Assembly (NCBI RefSeq): GCF_040144835.1
Contig: NZ_CP151632.1
Location: 2,108,001 to 2,172,000 of the forward strand
Length of the DNA stretch: 64,000 nt
Source of the DNA: Microbacterium sp. LWS13-1.2
Lineage (GTDB): Bacteria; Actinomycetota; Actinomycetes; Actinomycetales; Microbacteriaceae
Reading direction: 5' to 3'
Positions 26,918 through 34,784 of the stretch are shown here, piece by piece; the first letter of the stretch is position 1; each line of letters opens with the position of its first letter. Under the pieces are notes generated by a model. That model was given only the letters and a program-made list of their open reading frames with translations. It made no database searches and had not been told where the DNA came from. A program made the position numbers and the translations under genes.

Positions 26918-27900
26918 CGATCGCGGACGTCGCACAGGCGGCGGGCGTGTCGATCTCGACGGTCTCGTACGTCATGAGCGGCAAGCGGGCCATCTCGCAG
27001 GAGACGCGCGACCGCGTCGAGAAGGCCATCGACAACCTCGGCTTCAGCCCGCACGCGGGCGCGCGGTCACTGGCGTCGCGGTCGACCAACGTCATCGGAC
27101 TCCAGGCTCCGCTGCGCACGGGCGTCAACGTGCACGTCGTGATGCAGATCGTCACCGGCGTCGTCACGCAGGCGCGCAAGCACGGCTACGACATCCTGCT
27201 GCTCGCCAGCGACGACGCCAAGGCGCTGCAGCGAGCCGCCAAGGGATCGATGGTCGACGCCCTGCTGGTGATGGATGTCGAGTCCGACGACCCGCGCATC
27301 GACACGCTGTCGGGCCTCGGGCATCCGAGCGTCCTGATCGGCCTGCCCGAGGGGAGGCGGGCGATCCCCTGCGTCGACTTCGACTTCGAGGCCGCGGGCT
27401 GGCTGGCCGTGGATCGCCTCGTCGCGCTCGGCCACCGGCGCCTCGCCCTCATCGGCTCGCCTCCCGAGGTCATGTCGCGCCACACCTCCTACGCCGACCG
27501 CCTGGCGCGGGGCTTCCTTGCGGCCTGCGAGGCGAACGGCGTGACCGGCACCGTGCACGCGTGCCCGAGCAGCGCCGAGTCGGTCGCGACCGTCGACGCG
27601 GTGATGACCGAGAACCCCGACATCACGGGCTTCTTCGTGCACAACGAGGGCGCGCTTCCGCATGTGGCCACGACGATCGCCCAGCGCGGTCATGCGCGCG
27701 GCTACGACCTCGCCGTCGTCGCGCTGTGCCCCGACGACGTCGCCCGCTCGGTGTCGGGCCTCGCCGACAGCATCGCCGTGCCGGCCGAGGCGATCGGCGC
27801 GGCCGCGACAGACATGATCTGCGAGATCCTCGCGAACGGCGCGAAGCCGGCCGTGCGGCTGCTGCCGCCGGCCCTGACCGGAGTGCCCGCGGCGACATGA
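26911..27900 (+). CDS. LacI family regulator of the GH42/31/3/95 cluster
   Basis: 329 residues. The DNA-binding domain is at the N-terminus (TIADVAQAAGVSISTVSYVM, then GFSPHAGARSLASRSTNVIG), followed by the effector-binding domain with DALLVMDVESDDPR, GWLAVDRLVALGHRRLALIG and HTSYADRLARGF. It starts within the last codons of the GH95 gene, so it is co-translated with it. It probably binds the palindrome at 24411-24425 and is released by a sugar from xyloglucan, the inducer being unknown. Confidence 0.88.
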   Translation: MVTIADVAQAAGVSISTVSYVMSGKRAISQETRDRVEKAIDNLGFSPHAGARSLASRSTNVIGLQAPLRTGVNVHVVMQIVTGVVTQARKHGYDILLLASDDAKALQRAAKGSMVDALLVMDVESDDPRIDTLSGLGHPSVLIGLPEGRRAIPCVDFDFEAAGWLAVDRLVALGHRRLALIGSPPEVMSRHTSYADRLARGFLAACEANGVTGTVHACPSSAESVATVDAVMTENPDITGFFVHNEGALPHVATTIAQRGHARGYDLAVVALCPDDVARSVSGLADSIAVPAEAIGAAATDMICEILANGAKPAVRLLPPALTGVPAAT

Positions 27901-27956
27901 CGGTGACCTGCGCGCATGCCTCCCCGCCCGACGCCGTTCAGCGGGTGACCCGCTGA
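27897..27956 (+). CDS. Possible 19-residue coupling ORF between lacI and the DUF624 gene
   Basis: The stop of the LacI gene overlaps an ATG (ATGA at 27897-27900). That frame runs 19 codons (MTVTCAHASPPDAVQRVTR) and its stop overlaps the ATG of the DUF624 gene (TGATG at 27954-27958). Both junctions are ideal for translational coupling, so ribosomes could pass from the regulator to the membrane protein. It may equally be chance in a GC-rich stretch; the peptide resembles nothing known. Confidence 0.3.
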   Translation: MTVTCAHASPPDAVQRVTR

Positions 27957-28561
27957 TGCGGATCGACCCCGACAGTCGCACCCTCGGCGGCTTCTCGACG
28001 TTCCTGACCTTCGTCGGGCTCAACCTCCTGTACATCGTGCTGTGCCTGCCGGTCGTGACGATCGGCGCCGCCACCAGCGCGCTGTACGAGGTGACCCTGC
28101 GCTACTCCGACGACGAGAGCGGGCGCCCCCTCAAGGACTTCTTCCCCGCGTTCCGCGCCAGCTTCGGCCGCGCGACGGTCCTGATGCTCTGCCTGCTGCT
28201 CCCGGCCGCGCTGCTCGGCTTCTCGAGCGTGTTCTGGTTCGCGCACCCCGCGCTGCTGGCCGGCGCGGCCGGCATCGCCGCGGTCATCGGCAGCGCGTAC
28301 CTCTTCGCGGCGTTCCTGTATGCGATGGCCCAGGTGGCGTACTTCCGCAACACCGTGCGCCAGACGCTCAAGAACGCCCTTCTGCTGCCCGCCGCCGAGC
28401 CCGTCCGCACGCTGGGCGTGCTGGTGATCCCCGTCACCGCCGTCGCGCTCATGATCCTGTTCCCGCCGGCGGCGATCCTGGTCGGCACGATCGGCTTCTC
28501 CGTCGGCGCCTACGCGACCGCCTTCCTCTTCCGCAGCGTCTTCACCCGCCACGACGCCTGA
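27956..28561 (+). CDS. YesL-like DUF624 membrane protein (first of three)
   Basis: 201 residues, five or so hydrophobic helices. The N-terminus has the YesL/DUF624 pattern: FLTFVGLNLLYIVLCLPVVT, then IGAATSALYEVTLRYSDDE and PLKDFFPAFRASFGRAT. DUF624 genes sit beside sugar binding-protein transporters in Firmicutes and actinobacteria; the role is unknown, possibly in transporter assembly or sensing. Here it follows the xyloglucan-type enzymes and converges with the importer at 28945-32697. Confidence 0.82.
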   Translation: MRIDPDSRTLGGFSTFLTFVGLNLLYIVLCLPVVTIGAATSALYEVTLRYSDDESGRPLKDFFPAFRASFGRATVLMLCLLLPAALLGFSSVFWFAHPALLAGAAGIAAVIGSAYLFAAFLYAMAQVAYFRNTVRQTLKNALLLPAAEPVRTLGVLVIPVTAVALMILFPPAAILVGTIGFSVGAYATAFLFRSVFTRHDA

Positions 28562-28676
28562 TCCGGTTCGCGGCGCCGCCTGCCGCGCGTGCCGCGCCGA
28601 TCGAGTGTTTCGGGGCGGCGTTCGGCGGCGGGGACTTGCGCCCGCGCGCGCGACGCGGGCAGGCAGCACACTGTCG

Positions 28677-28834
28677 AAAACCCCATTGAACTTCCGGTTC
28701 ACACACCCCCGATGAACTTCCGGTTCACACAGCCGCATCAACGTCCGGTTCACACACCCGCATCAACGTCCGACTCACACAGGTGCGCCGTTGGCCCCAA
28801 GGGTTGTCTGTTGTGTGAACCGGAAGTTCAGCGG
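28677..28834. repeat. Repeat B, second element
   Basis: The left edge AAAACCCCATTGAACTTCCG matches the outer edge of the 11831-12079 element in reverse. Inside are four reverse-oriented units ((GA or CA)ACTTCCGGTTCACAC and diverged copies ending at 28781), and the right edge is a forward unit TGTGTGAACCGGAAGTTCAG (about 28812-28831). It occupies the 28562-28944 gap between convergent genes, where no gene is seen. Confidence 0.75.
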
Positions 28835-28897
28835 CCCCCACGGGGAATGTCTGGCGACGGCGAAGACCGACGCGAATGCCGTCACCCGGGCAAGAAC

Positions 28898-28930
28898 GAA
28901 GGGCCCGGGATGCAGCATCCCGGGCCCTTC
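28898..28930 (-). terminator. Terminator of the 28945-32697 transporter operon
   Basis: A perfect 16-bp palindrome, GAAGGGCCCGGGATGC (28898-28913) with GCATCCCGGGCCCTTC (28915-28930), 15 bases after the binding-protein stop. On the minus strand it is followed by GTTCTTG. It may also stop transcription coming from the DUF624 side. Confidence 0.7.
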
Positions 28931-28944
28931 GCGTCATGCGGGTG

Positions 28945-30696
28945 TCAGCCGGCGAACTCCTCCGCCACGGCGACGCGCGCGTCGTTCTGCGACTTCGCGT
29001 TGTCCATGTCGAACTCGAGCACCTGCTCGTAGCCGAGGCCGTTCGCTGTCTCGATGAGCTCGTCGCGCAGCGACTCGAACTGCGCCTCGCTCTCGGCGAA
29101 GACCATCTGCCACGAGTACTGCTTGATGATCTCCTTGACCTGATTGCGCAGCGTCTCGATCTCGGAGTCGTCGGCGGGAGCCGCGTAGCTCGCGCCCGGG
29201 GCCACGAGCACCTGGTCGTTCGCCTGCAGGTACTCCATGGTCGAGGTCGCGTCGCCCATCTTCGCCGACCAGTCCTCGGTCAGCGGGTTGGCGATCGAGG
29301 CCTGGTAGGTCGGCCAGAACGTGTAGTTGTACGGCAGGCCGGTCTCGGCGTCGGTGTCGATCGGGAGGACCGCGCTCAGGTTCAGCGCGGACACGCCGTC
29401 GGCGTACTCGCCGCCGCCCCATTCCTCGGGAACGGTCGCGCCGCCCTGCAGGAACACCTCGTTGCCGAAGTCGGTGAGCTCCGGCTCACCGGCGTCGTTG
29501 ACCTCCCATGTGAGGCCCTGCGGGCCGGCCGAGGCTCCGGTCTGGCTGCTGTTGGCGTACGCGCCCTCGGCGGAGTACAGCCAGTCGACGAACGCGGCGA
29601 TGCGCTCCGGGTCGTCGGCCTTCGAGCCGATCGCGAAGACCTGCTTGCCGCCGTACGCCTCGGCGCCGTACGAGAAGATGTTCTGGTCCTGCAGGGGCGC
29701 CATCTGGAAGCCCTTGCCGGCGGCCATGTTCTCTTCGGTGTTGAAGGCCGACTGCCCGAGCCAGGGCCACCACGAGAACAGCACCTGGCCGTTCTGGAAC
29801 TTCGAGAACAGCGTGTCGTAGTTCTGCGTGGTCGACTCCGGGTCGACCAGGCCCAGCTGGTTGGCGTCGAAATACAGCTTCAGGTTACGGATGTACTCGC
29901 CGTCGGGGTCGAGGATGCTCTGGTAGTCCGAGCCATCGGCCTTGGACAGCACGAACCCGATCTCGTCGTAGCCGTAGAAGCACGCCGGCTGCTTGGCGGT
30001 CACCATCATGTTGCCGTCCCAGTCCTTGAACAGCGAGAAGGCGTAGGTGGGCTGGCCGTTGTCGGCGGCGGGGTGGGCCGCCTGCATGTCGGCGAGCACC
30101 GGGAGCAGGTCCTCGAGCGTGCCGATCTCGGGGTAGCCGAGCTCCTTGTAGTAGTCCCACCGCACGTACGGGCCGAAGGTCGGGTTCAGACCCTCGGACG
30201 GCTCGGTGGGCTTGAGGGAGGAGACCGCGGACGGGAAGCCGTAGATGCCGTCCTTGCCGTCGTTGAGCTTCTCGACGGCCGCGTCGAACTCGGCGGCATT
30301 GTCCATCGCCGGGTAGTAGTTCGACGAGTCCTGCACCAGACCGCCCTCGATGAGCTCGTCGAGCTTCTCGCCCTTGTCGGTGATGATGAGGTCGCCGAGG
30401 TCACCGGCGGCCACGCGCGTGTTGTACAGGGTGTCGCCGCCGCCCGCGACATTCGGGGCGATGATGTTCAACTTCATGTTGAACTTGTCCTTGACGATCT
30501 TGGCGAACCAGCCCTGCTGGACGCCCATGTAGTTCGCGAGACCGTCGAACACGTCGATCGTGATCTCCTCGTCCCACGCCTCGGGGAACTGGTCGATCGC
30601 ACCTTGATCGTCGCCGCCGCCTGCGCTGCAGGAGGCCAGCGATCCCGCGGCGAGCAGCGCCACGAGCGCCAGGGACACCTTCTTTCGAAGCTTCAT
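28945..30696 (-). CDS. Lpl-type solute-binding lipoprotein
   Basis: 583 residues, long for a sugar-binding protein and typical of the LplA/YtcQ group. The signal peptide ends in a lipobox (LASC, Cys23). The mature part starts EITIDVFDGLANYMGVQQGW and contains VFAIGSKADDPERIAAFVDW and LPYNYTFWPTYQ. LplA-group proteins bind complex oligosaccharides from plant polymers. It is last in the operon permease-permease-binding protein; GAAAGGAAAG precedes the ATG. Nearness to the xyloglucan-type enzymes suggests it feeds them, but the ligand cannot be read from sequence. Confidence 0.88.
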   Translation of the reverse strand: MKLRKKVSLALVALLAAGSLASCSAGGGDDQGAIDQFPEAWDEEITIDVFDGLANYMGVQQGWFAKIVKDKFNMKLNIIAPNVAGGGDTLYNTRVAAGDLGDLIITDKGEKLDELIEGGLVQDSSNYYPAMDNAAEFDAAVEKLNDGKDGIYGFPSAVSSLKPTEPSEGLNPTFGPYVRWDYYKELGYPEIGTLEDLLPVLADMQAAHPAADNGQPTYAFSLFKDWDGNMMVTAKQPACFYGYDEIGFVLSKADGSDYQSILDPDGEYIRNLKLYFDANQLGLVDPESTTQNYDTLFSKFQNGQVLFSWWPWLGQSAFNTEENMAAGKGFQMAPLQDQNIFSYGAEAYGGKQVFAIGSKADDPERIAAFVDWLYSAEGAYANSSQTGASAGPQGLTWEVNDAGEPELTDFGNEVFLQGGATVPEEWGGGEYADGVSALNLSAVLPIDTDAETGLPYNYTFWPTYQASIANPLTEDWSAKMGDATSTMEYLQANDQVLVAPGASYAAPADDSEIETLRNQVKEIIKQYSWQMVFAESEAQFESLRDELIETANGLGYEQVLEFDMDNAKSQNDARVAVAEEFAG

Positions 30697-30728
30697 TGCT
30701 TTCCTTTCTTGGTGGTGCGTGGCCGCCG

Positions 30729-31685
30729 TCAACCCTTGACGGCGCCCAGCATGATGCCCTTCACGAAGAAGCGCTGGAACAGGGGATAGATGAAGATGAT
30801 GGGCAGCACGACCAGCACCGAGACGGTCATGCGTATCGAGGTCGGCGTCTGCTGGGTCGCCACCCCGGCTATCTGGCCGAGATTGCCGCCCGCGTTCTGC
30901 GCGGCCTGCGCCAGACTCGACGCCTGGTTGATGAACATGTAGAGCAGGTACTGCAGCGTGTACAGGCTCTGATCGGTGATGTAGATCAGGGTGTCCTGGA
31001 AGCTGTTCCACTGCGTGACCGCGCTGAAGATCGCGATCGTCGCGAGGATCGGCGTCATATTCGGCAGGTAGACGCGGAAGAAGACCTGCAGGATGTTGGC
31101 GCCGTCGACCTCGGCGGCCTCCTGGAGCTCGCGCGGCATCGACTCGACGTAGGTCTTCGCGAGGATCACGTTGAACGGCTGCACCACGAACGGCAGCACG
31201 TAGACCCAGAAGTTGTTGGTGAGTCCCAGCGTCTTCATGATGATGAACACCGGGATCAGGCCCGCGCTGAAGTACATCGTGATGATGAGGAAGCGGTACC
31301 AGAACTTGCGTCCCCACATGCGGGTCTGCGTGAACATGAAGCCGAGGAACGCGGAGGCGAGCACCGTCAGCACGGTGCCGATCACGGTGCGGCCGACGCT
31401 GACCACGGTCGCCATCGGCAGGCCCGGCAGCTGGAACACCTGCGTGTAGTTCGAGAGGTGGAACCCGACCGGCCACAGGCGCACATCCCCGAGCGCGGAG
31501 ACGTCGTTGGCGCTGACCGAGTTGATGATCAGGTAGTAGAAGGGGTACGCGCAGATGATCGCGAACAGCAGGAACAGCGCATAGTTCGCGATGCGGAACA
31601 GCACATCGCCGACCGTCGCCCGGTAGCGGGCGGAGGTGTCGCCGCGCTTCGCGGTGGTGAGCGTCCTCGTCATCGTCGTGGTCAT
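30729..31685 (-). CDS. Carbohydrate ABC permease, LplC type
   Basis: 318 residues from ATG 31685, which lies 10 bases after the stop of the upstream permease; an in-frame start at 31721 would overlap that gene. Six hydrophobic helices; the EAA loop is ELQEAAEVDGANILQVFFRV and the C-terminus is the typical FVKGIMLGAVKG. The phrase YFSAGLIPVFIIMKTLGLTN is characteristic of LplC/YtcP permeases. It pairs with the product of 31696-32697 and the binding protein at 28945. Confidence 0.9.
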   Translation of the reverse strand: MTTTMTRTLTTAKRGDTSARYRATVGDVLFRIANYALFLLFAIICAYPFYYLIINSVSANDVSALGDVRLWPVGFHLSNYTQVFQLPGLPMATVVSVGRTVIGTVLTVLASAFLGFMFTQTRMWGRKFWYRFLIITMYFSAGLIPVFIIMKTLGLTNNFWVYVLPFVVQPFNVILAKTYVESMPRELQEAAEVDGANILQVFFRVYLPNMTPILATIAIFSAVTQWNSFQDTLIYITDQSLYTLQYLLYMFINQASSLAQAAQNAGGNLGQIAGVATQQTPTSIRMTVSVLVVLPIIFIYPLFQRFFVKGIMLGAVKG

Positions 31686-31695
31686 TGCCCGGCCC

Positions 31696-32697
31696 TCAGA
31701 CGATCGATTCGCCGCGGACACGCTTGGAGACCGCGTTGACGGTGAGCAGAAGGGCGACCGAGATGAGGCTCTTCAGCATGCCGATCGCGGTGGCCAGCGA
31801 CAGGCTGTTGCCCGTCATGCCGATGTTGTAGACGTACAGGTCGAGCACCTGGATCCACTCCTTGTTGAACGCGTTCTGGAACACGTAGTACTGCTCCATG
31901 CCGTTGTTGAGGATGTTGGCGATCGACAGCAGCAGCAGCACGAGGTACGTCGGCATCAGCTGCGGCACGGTGATGTAGCGCATCAGTTGGAAGCGCCCGG
32001 CCCCGTCGATGCGGGCCGACTCGTAGAGCGACTGGTCGATGCCCGCGATCGAGGCGAGGTAGATGATCGCGCCCCAGCCGAGTCCCTTCCAGATGCTCCA
32101 GAGCGTCATGGTGATCCAGACGTTCTGGTCGCTGTCGAGGAACTTGATCGGCGTCGTGATGAGTCCCGCGTCGTTGAGCACGTCGTTGACCAGGCCGGAG
32201 CTCGAGAAGAGCGAGAAGGCGATCATGTACACGAGCACCCACGAGATGAAGTTGGGGAGCGCGGTGAGGGTCTGCACCGAGTTGCGGAACCACGGTGCCT
32301 TCACCTCGTTGAGGAGGATCGCGAAGAACAGCGGCAGCACGGATGTCGCGATGCCCAGGAAGCTGATCGCCAGGGTGTTCATCAGCACCTGGCCGATCTG
32401 GGCCATCTGCGTCGGCGAGCTCACGAGCATCTGGAACCACTGCAGCCCGACGAACTCGCTGCCCTCGAGGCCGAGGGCCGGCTTGTAGTCGTAGAGCGAG
32501 TAGATCCAGCCGTACAACGGGAGGTAGGAGAACAGGAACGCGAGGATCAGGAACGGGACGATGCAGAGGAACAGCGTGAACGAGGTGCGGCTGCCCGCGG
32601 GGCGCGGCCGCCGTGCGCGACCCTTCCTCGAATTCTTGTCGAGGTTGTGGACCGCGGCCTCCTGGAAGACCGTCTGCGCTTGAGCCTGCGTGGTCAT
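31696..32697 (-). CDS. Carbohydrate ABC permease, LplB type
   Basis: 333 residues. A basic N-terminus (KNSRKGRARRPRPAG) precedes SFTLFLCIVPFLILAFLFSY, the LplB-type first helix, and then YLPLYGWIYSLYDYKPALG. The EAA-like loop is LYESARIDGAGRFQLMRYIT. It is the first permease of its operon, and its ATG overlaps the stop of a short upstream ORF with a strong ribosome-binding site (32694-32762), so its translation may depend on that ORF. Confidence 0.9.
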   Translation of the reverse strand: MTTQAQAQTVFQEAAVHNLDKNSRKGRARRPRPAGSRTSFTLFLCIVPFLILAFLFSYLPLYGWIYSLYDYKPALGLEGSEFVGLQWFQMLVSSPTQMAQIGQVLMNTLAISFLGIATSVLPLFFAILLNEVKAPWFRNSVQTLTALPNFISWVLVYMIAFSLFSSSGLVNDVLNDAGLITTPIKFLDSDQNVWITMTLWSIWKGLGWGAIIYLASIAGIDQSLYESARIDGAGRFQLMRYITVPQLMPTYLVLLLLSIANILNNGMEQYYVFQNAFNKEWIQVLDLYVYNIGMTGNSLSLATAIGMLKSLISVALLLTVNAVSKRVRGESIV

Positions 32698-32762
32698 CGG
32701 ACGGTGCCCGGGTGCGCGGCATCCGCCGAGACTGCCGCCGGGTGAGCATGACGCCGTTCCAT
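32694..32762 (-). CDS. Putative 22-residue leader peptide coupled to the LplB-type gene
   Basis: GAAGGAG stands 4 bases before an ATG at 32762, a far better ribosome-binding site than the permease has. The frame encodes MERRHAHPAAVSADAAHPGTVR and stops with an ATGA overlap onto the permease ATG (32694-32697). Three His and no hydrophobic segment; not a secretion signal. It lies between tandem operators and the permease, so it could be a translational gate or simply lend its ribosome-binding site. Not recognised in any family. Confidence 0.5.
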   Translation of the reverse strand: MERRHAHPAAVSADAAHPGTVR

Positions 32763-32821
32763 GTCACTCCTTCGTGTACGTGGCTGCCGCTCCATCGAGG
32801 GCGGGCTTTCGGGTTCCAGTG

Positions 32822-32851
32822 TCGAACCGCTTCGATTTCGAACCGCTTCGA
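32822..32851 (-). promoter_or_regulatory. Tandem operators of the 28945-32697 operon
   Basis: Two identical copies of TCGAACCGCTTCGA at 32822-32835 and 32838-32851, 16 bases apart start to start. Each is a near palindrome (TCGAA-NNNN-TTCGA) of the LacI type. They lie between this operon and the divergent LacI gene at 33030, the natural candidate to bind them. Confidence 0.6.
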
Positions 32852-32942
32852 TTGAAGAGTAGGCGGGAGGACCGGATTCGTCAAATGCCTTCCCGTAACG
32901 CCGAGGTAACGATCGGGAGCCGTCCGGCGGGGCGTCCGCACC

Positions 32943-32960
32943 ATGGAAAGCGCCTACCAT
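32943..32960 (+). promoter_or_regulatory. Probable autoregulatory site of the 33030 LacI gene
   Basis: ATGGAAAGCGCCTACCAT combines an operator-like GGAAAGCGCC with a -10 box TACCAT (32955-32960). With the sites at 32822-32851 it accounts for the signals in the 32763-33029 gap; nothing else is seen there. Confidence 0.4.
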
Positions 32961-33029
32961 GGTCGGACCGGACGCGCGGAGGCGTCCGTTCCCGGCCGGG
33001 TGCCGGGAGACCAGGACGGAACGAGCGAC

Positions 33030-34037
33030 ATGAAGCGAGTCGGCATCCGTGATGTCGCCGAACGCGCCGGCGTGTCGATCAGCACCGTCTCGAACGCGCT
33101 CAACCGCCCGCACATGGTCAGCGAGCGCCTCGTCGACCGGGTGCGCTCGGCCGCCGATCAGCTCGGCTACGTTCCGCTGCAGGCGGCGCAGCAGCTGCGC
33201 GCGGGCAGGTCCGGCCTCCTCGGCATGACCGTCATCAACATCGCGAACCCGTTCTTCGCCGAAATGGTCGCCGGCGCCGAGGACGCGGCGTCCGCCGCGG
33301 GACTCCGCGTGCTCGTCGGCAACTCCAGCGACGACGTCGCCAAGGAGCGCGATCACCTCGAGCTCTTCGAGCGCGTGCAGGTCGAGGGCGCCCTGGTCAG
33401 CCCGTTCGGCCCCCTCGAGCCGTGGCTGCAGCGGCTGCGCGGCCGCGGCATCCCCGTCGTGCTGGTGGATGCGGTCGACGACACCGGCGAGCTGCCCTCG
33501 GTGTCGTTCGACGACGTCGCGGGTGGCCGGCTCGCGGCCGAGCACCTGCTCGCGACCGGTCGCCGTCGCCTGGCCTTCGTCGGGGCGCGCGAGGAGGTGC
33601 GGCAGGTGCGCGAGCGCCTGCAGGGCGCGCGCCTGGCCGTCGCTGCGTACGAGGGCGCGTCCCTCGAGCCCATCTGGACCTCGCGCACCACCTCTGATCT
33701 CGGCCGCGCCTTCGGCGAGCAGCTCGCGGCACGCTCGCCCGCCGACCGTCCCGAGGGGATCGTGACGTCGAACGACCACCTCGCCATCGGGCTCGTCCAC
33801 GGCCTGATCTCGCAGGGCGCGCGGGTGCCCGACGACGTCGCCGTCGTCGGCTACGACGACATAGAGTTCGCGGCGATCGCCGGCGTGCCGCTCACCTCGG
33901 TTCGCCAGCCGGCTCGCGAGATGGGGCACACGGCCGCCGAGATGCTGCTGGCCCGGATCGCGGGCACCGCCGGTGCGGATCTGGGGAACGTCGTCTTTCA
34001 ACCGGAGCTCGTCGTCCGCGCCTCGACCGGCGGCTGA
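33030..34037 (+). CDS. LacI family regulator, divergent from the 28945-32697 importer
   Basis: 335 residues. The helix-turn-helix (RVGIRDVAERAGVSISTVSN) and hinge (AAQQLRAGRSGLLGMTVINI) are followed by the ligand domain (NPFFAEMVAGAEDAAS, VEGALVSPFG, SFDDVAGGRLAAEHLLATGR, VAVVGYDDIEFAAIA). ATG 33030 is the first start fitting the helix-turn-helix. It diverges from the importer and probably represses it by the tandem operators. It converges with the SGNH esterase gene, 23 bases apart. Confidence 0.88.
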   Translation: MKRVGIRDVAERAGVSISTVSNALNRPHMVSERLVDRVRSAADQLGYVPLQAAQQLRAGRSGLLGMTVINIANPFFAEMVAGAEDAASAAGLRVLVGNSSDDVAKERDHLELFERVQVEGALVSPFGPLEPWLQRLRGRGIPVVLVDAVDDTGELPSVSFDDVAGGRLAAEHLLATGRRRLAFVGAREEVRQVRERLQGARLAVAAYEGASLEPIWTSRTTSDLGRAFGEQLAARSPADRPEGIVTSNDHLAIGLVHGLISQGARVPDDVAVVGYDDIEFAAIAGVPLTSVRQPAREMGHTAAEMLLARIAGTAGADLGNVVFQPELVVRASTGG

Positions 34038-34060
34038 CCCCATGTCGGCTGCCTGCCGCC

Positions 34061-34732
34061 TCAGCTGACCAGCTGAGAGCCCATGGCCGGCCGATCGCCG
34101 TCGCGGCGCTCGATCGCCCGCAGCGACCGCCCGACGAAGGCGGCTATCCGCCGCGCGCCCCGCTCGTGGAAGTGGGTGTCGTCGGCGAGCCCGTCGGGCC
34201 ACAAGGGGTGCTCACCGGGCGCGAAATGCGACAGCAGGGCGACGGACGCCTCCGGCCCGAGATCCTCGTAGAGCCACGTCGTGAACGCCGTAAGGTCGAT
34301 CAGCGGCACGTCGAGCTCGTGCGCCAGATCACGCACGGCGTTCGGATAGTCGCCGTGCGTCGCGATCACTTGGTCGCCGTCGAACCAGCGCCGCTCGACG
34401 GAGGTGCACAGCACCGGTCGCGCGCCCCGTGCGCGGACGTCGTCGACCATGCCGCGCAGGCGTACGGTGTACCCGCCGCGCGCGCCGAGTTCGGGCAGCT
34501 TCTGGTCGTTGTGCCCGAACTGGATCACGACGACGTCACCCGCGGCGACGCCGTCGAGCAGGCGGGCCCAGGTTCCGTCGGCAAGGAACGACTCAGTCGT
34601 CGCGCCGCCGTAGGCGAGGTTGCGCACCGGCGCCTCGACCACGGGTTCGATGTACGAGCCCCACCCGGTCATGGGCAGCTCGTCGGGCTTCGCGGGGGCG
34701 ACCGTCGAGTCTCCGGCCAGGTGGTACGTCAT
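34061..34732 (-). CDS. SGNH/GDSL esterase, rhamnogalacturonan acetylesterase-like
   Basis: 223 residues. All SGNH blocks are visible: YHLAGDSTVAP (Ser9), Gly in RNLAYGGATTES, IQFGHNDQK (Asn) and ADDTHFHERGA (catalytic Asp and His). The GDSTV form and length are those of rhamnogalacturonan acetylesterases (RhgT/YesT group). ATG 34732 is chosen for its AAAGG at 7 bases. It has no signal peptide, so it would deacetylate imported rhamnogalacturonan fragments in the cytoplasm. It diverges from the ABC gene at 34785 with only 52 bases between the starts. Confidence 0.85.
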   Translation of the reverse strand: MTYHLAGDSTVAPAKPDELPMTGWGSYIEPVVEAPVRNLAYGGATTESFLADGTWARLLDGVAAGDVVVIQFGHNDQKLPELGARGGYTVRLRGMVDDVRARGARPVLCTSVERRWFDGDQVIATHGDYPNAVRDLAHELDVPLIDLTAFTTWLYEDLGPEASVALLSHFAPGEHPLWPDGLADDTHFHERGARRIAAFVGRSLRAIERRDGDRPAMGSQLVS

Positions 34733-34784
34733 GTTCAGCCTTTCGCAGGCGCCGGGGCGCGGCATCCGTCGATACCATGTCATC

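Noticed and set aside
28898-28930. Small RNA or riboswitch
   Set aside because: A single perfect palindrome next to a stop codon is best explained as a terminator; no aptamer-like structure is visible.
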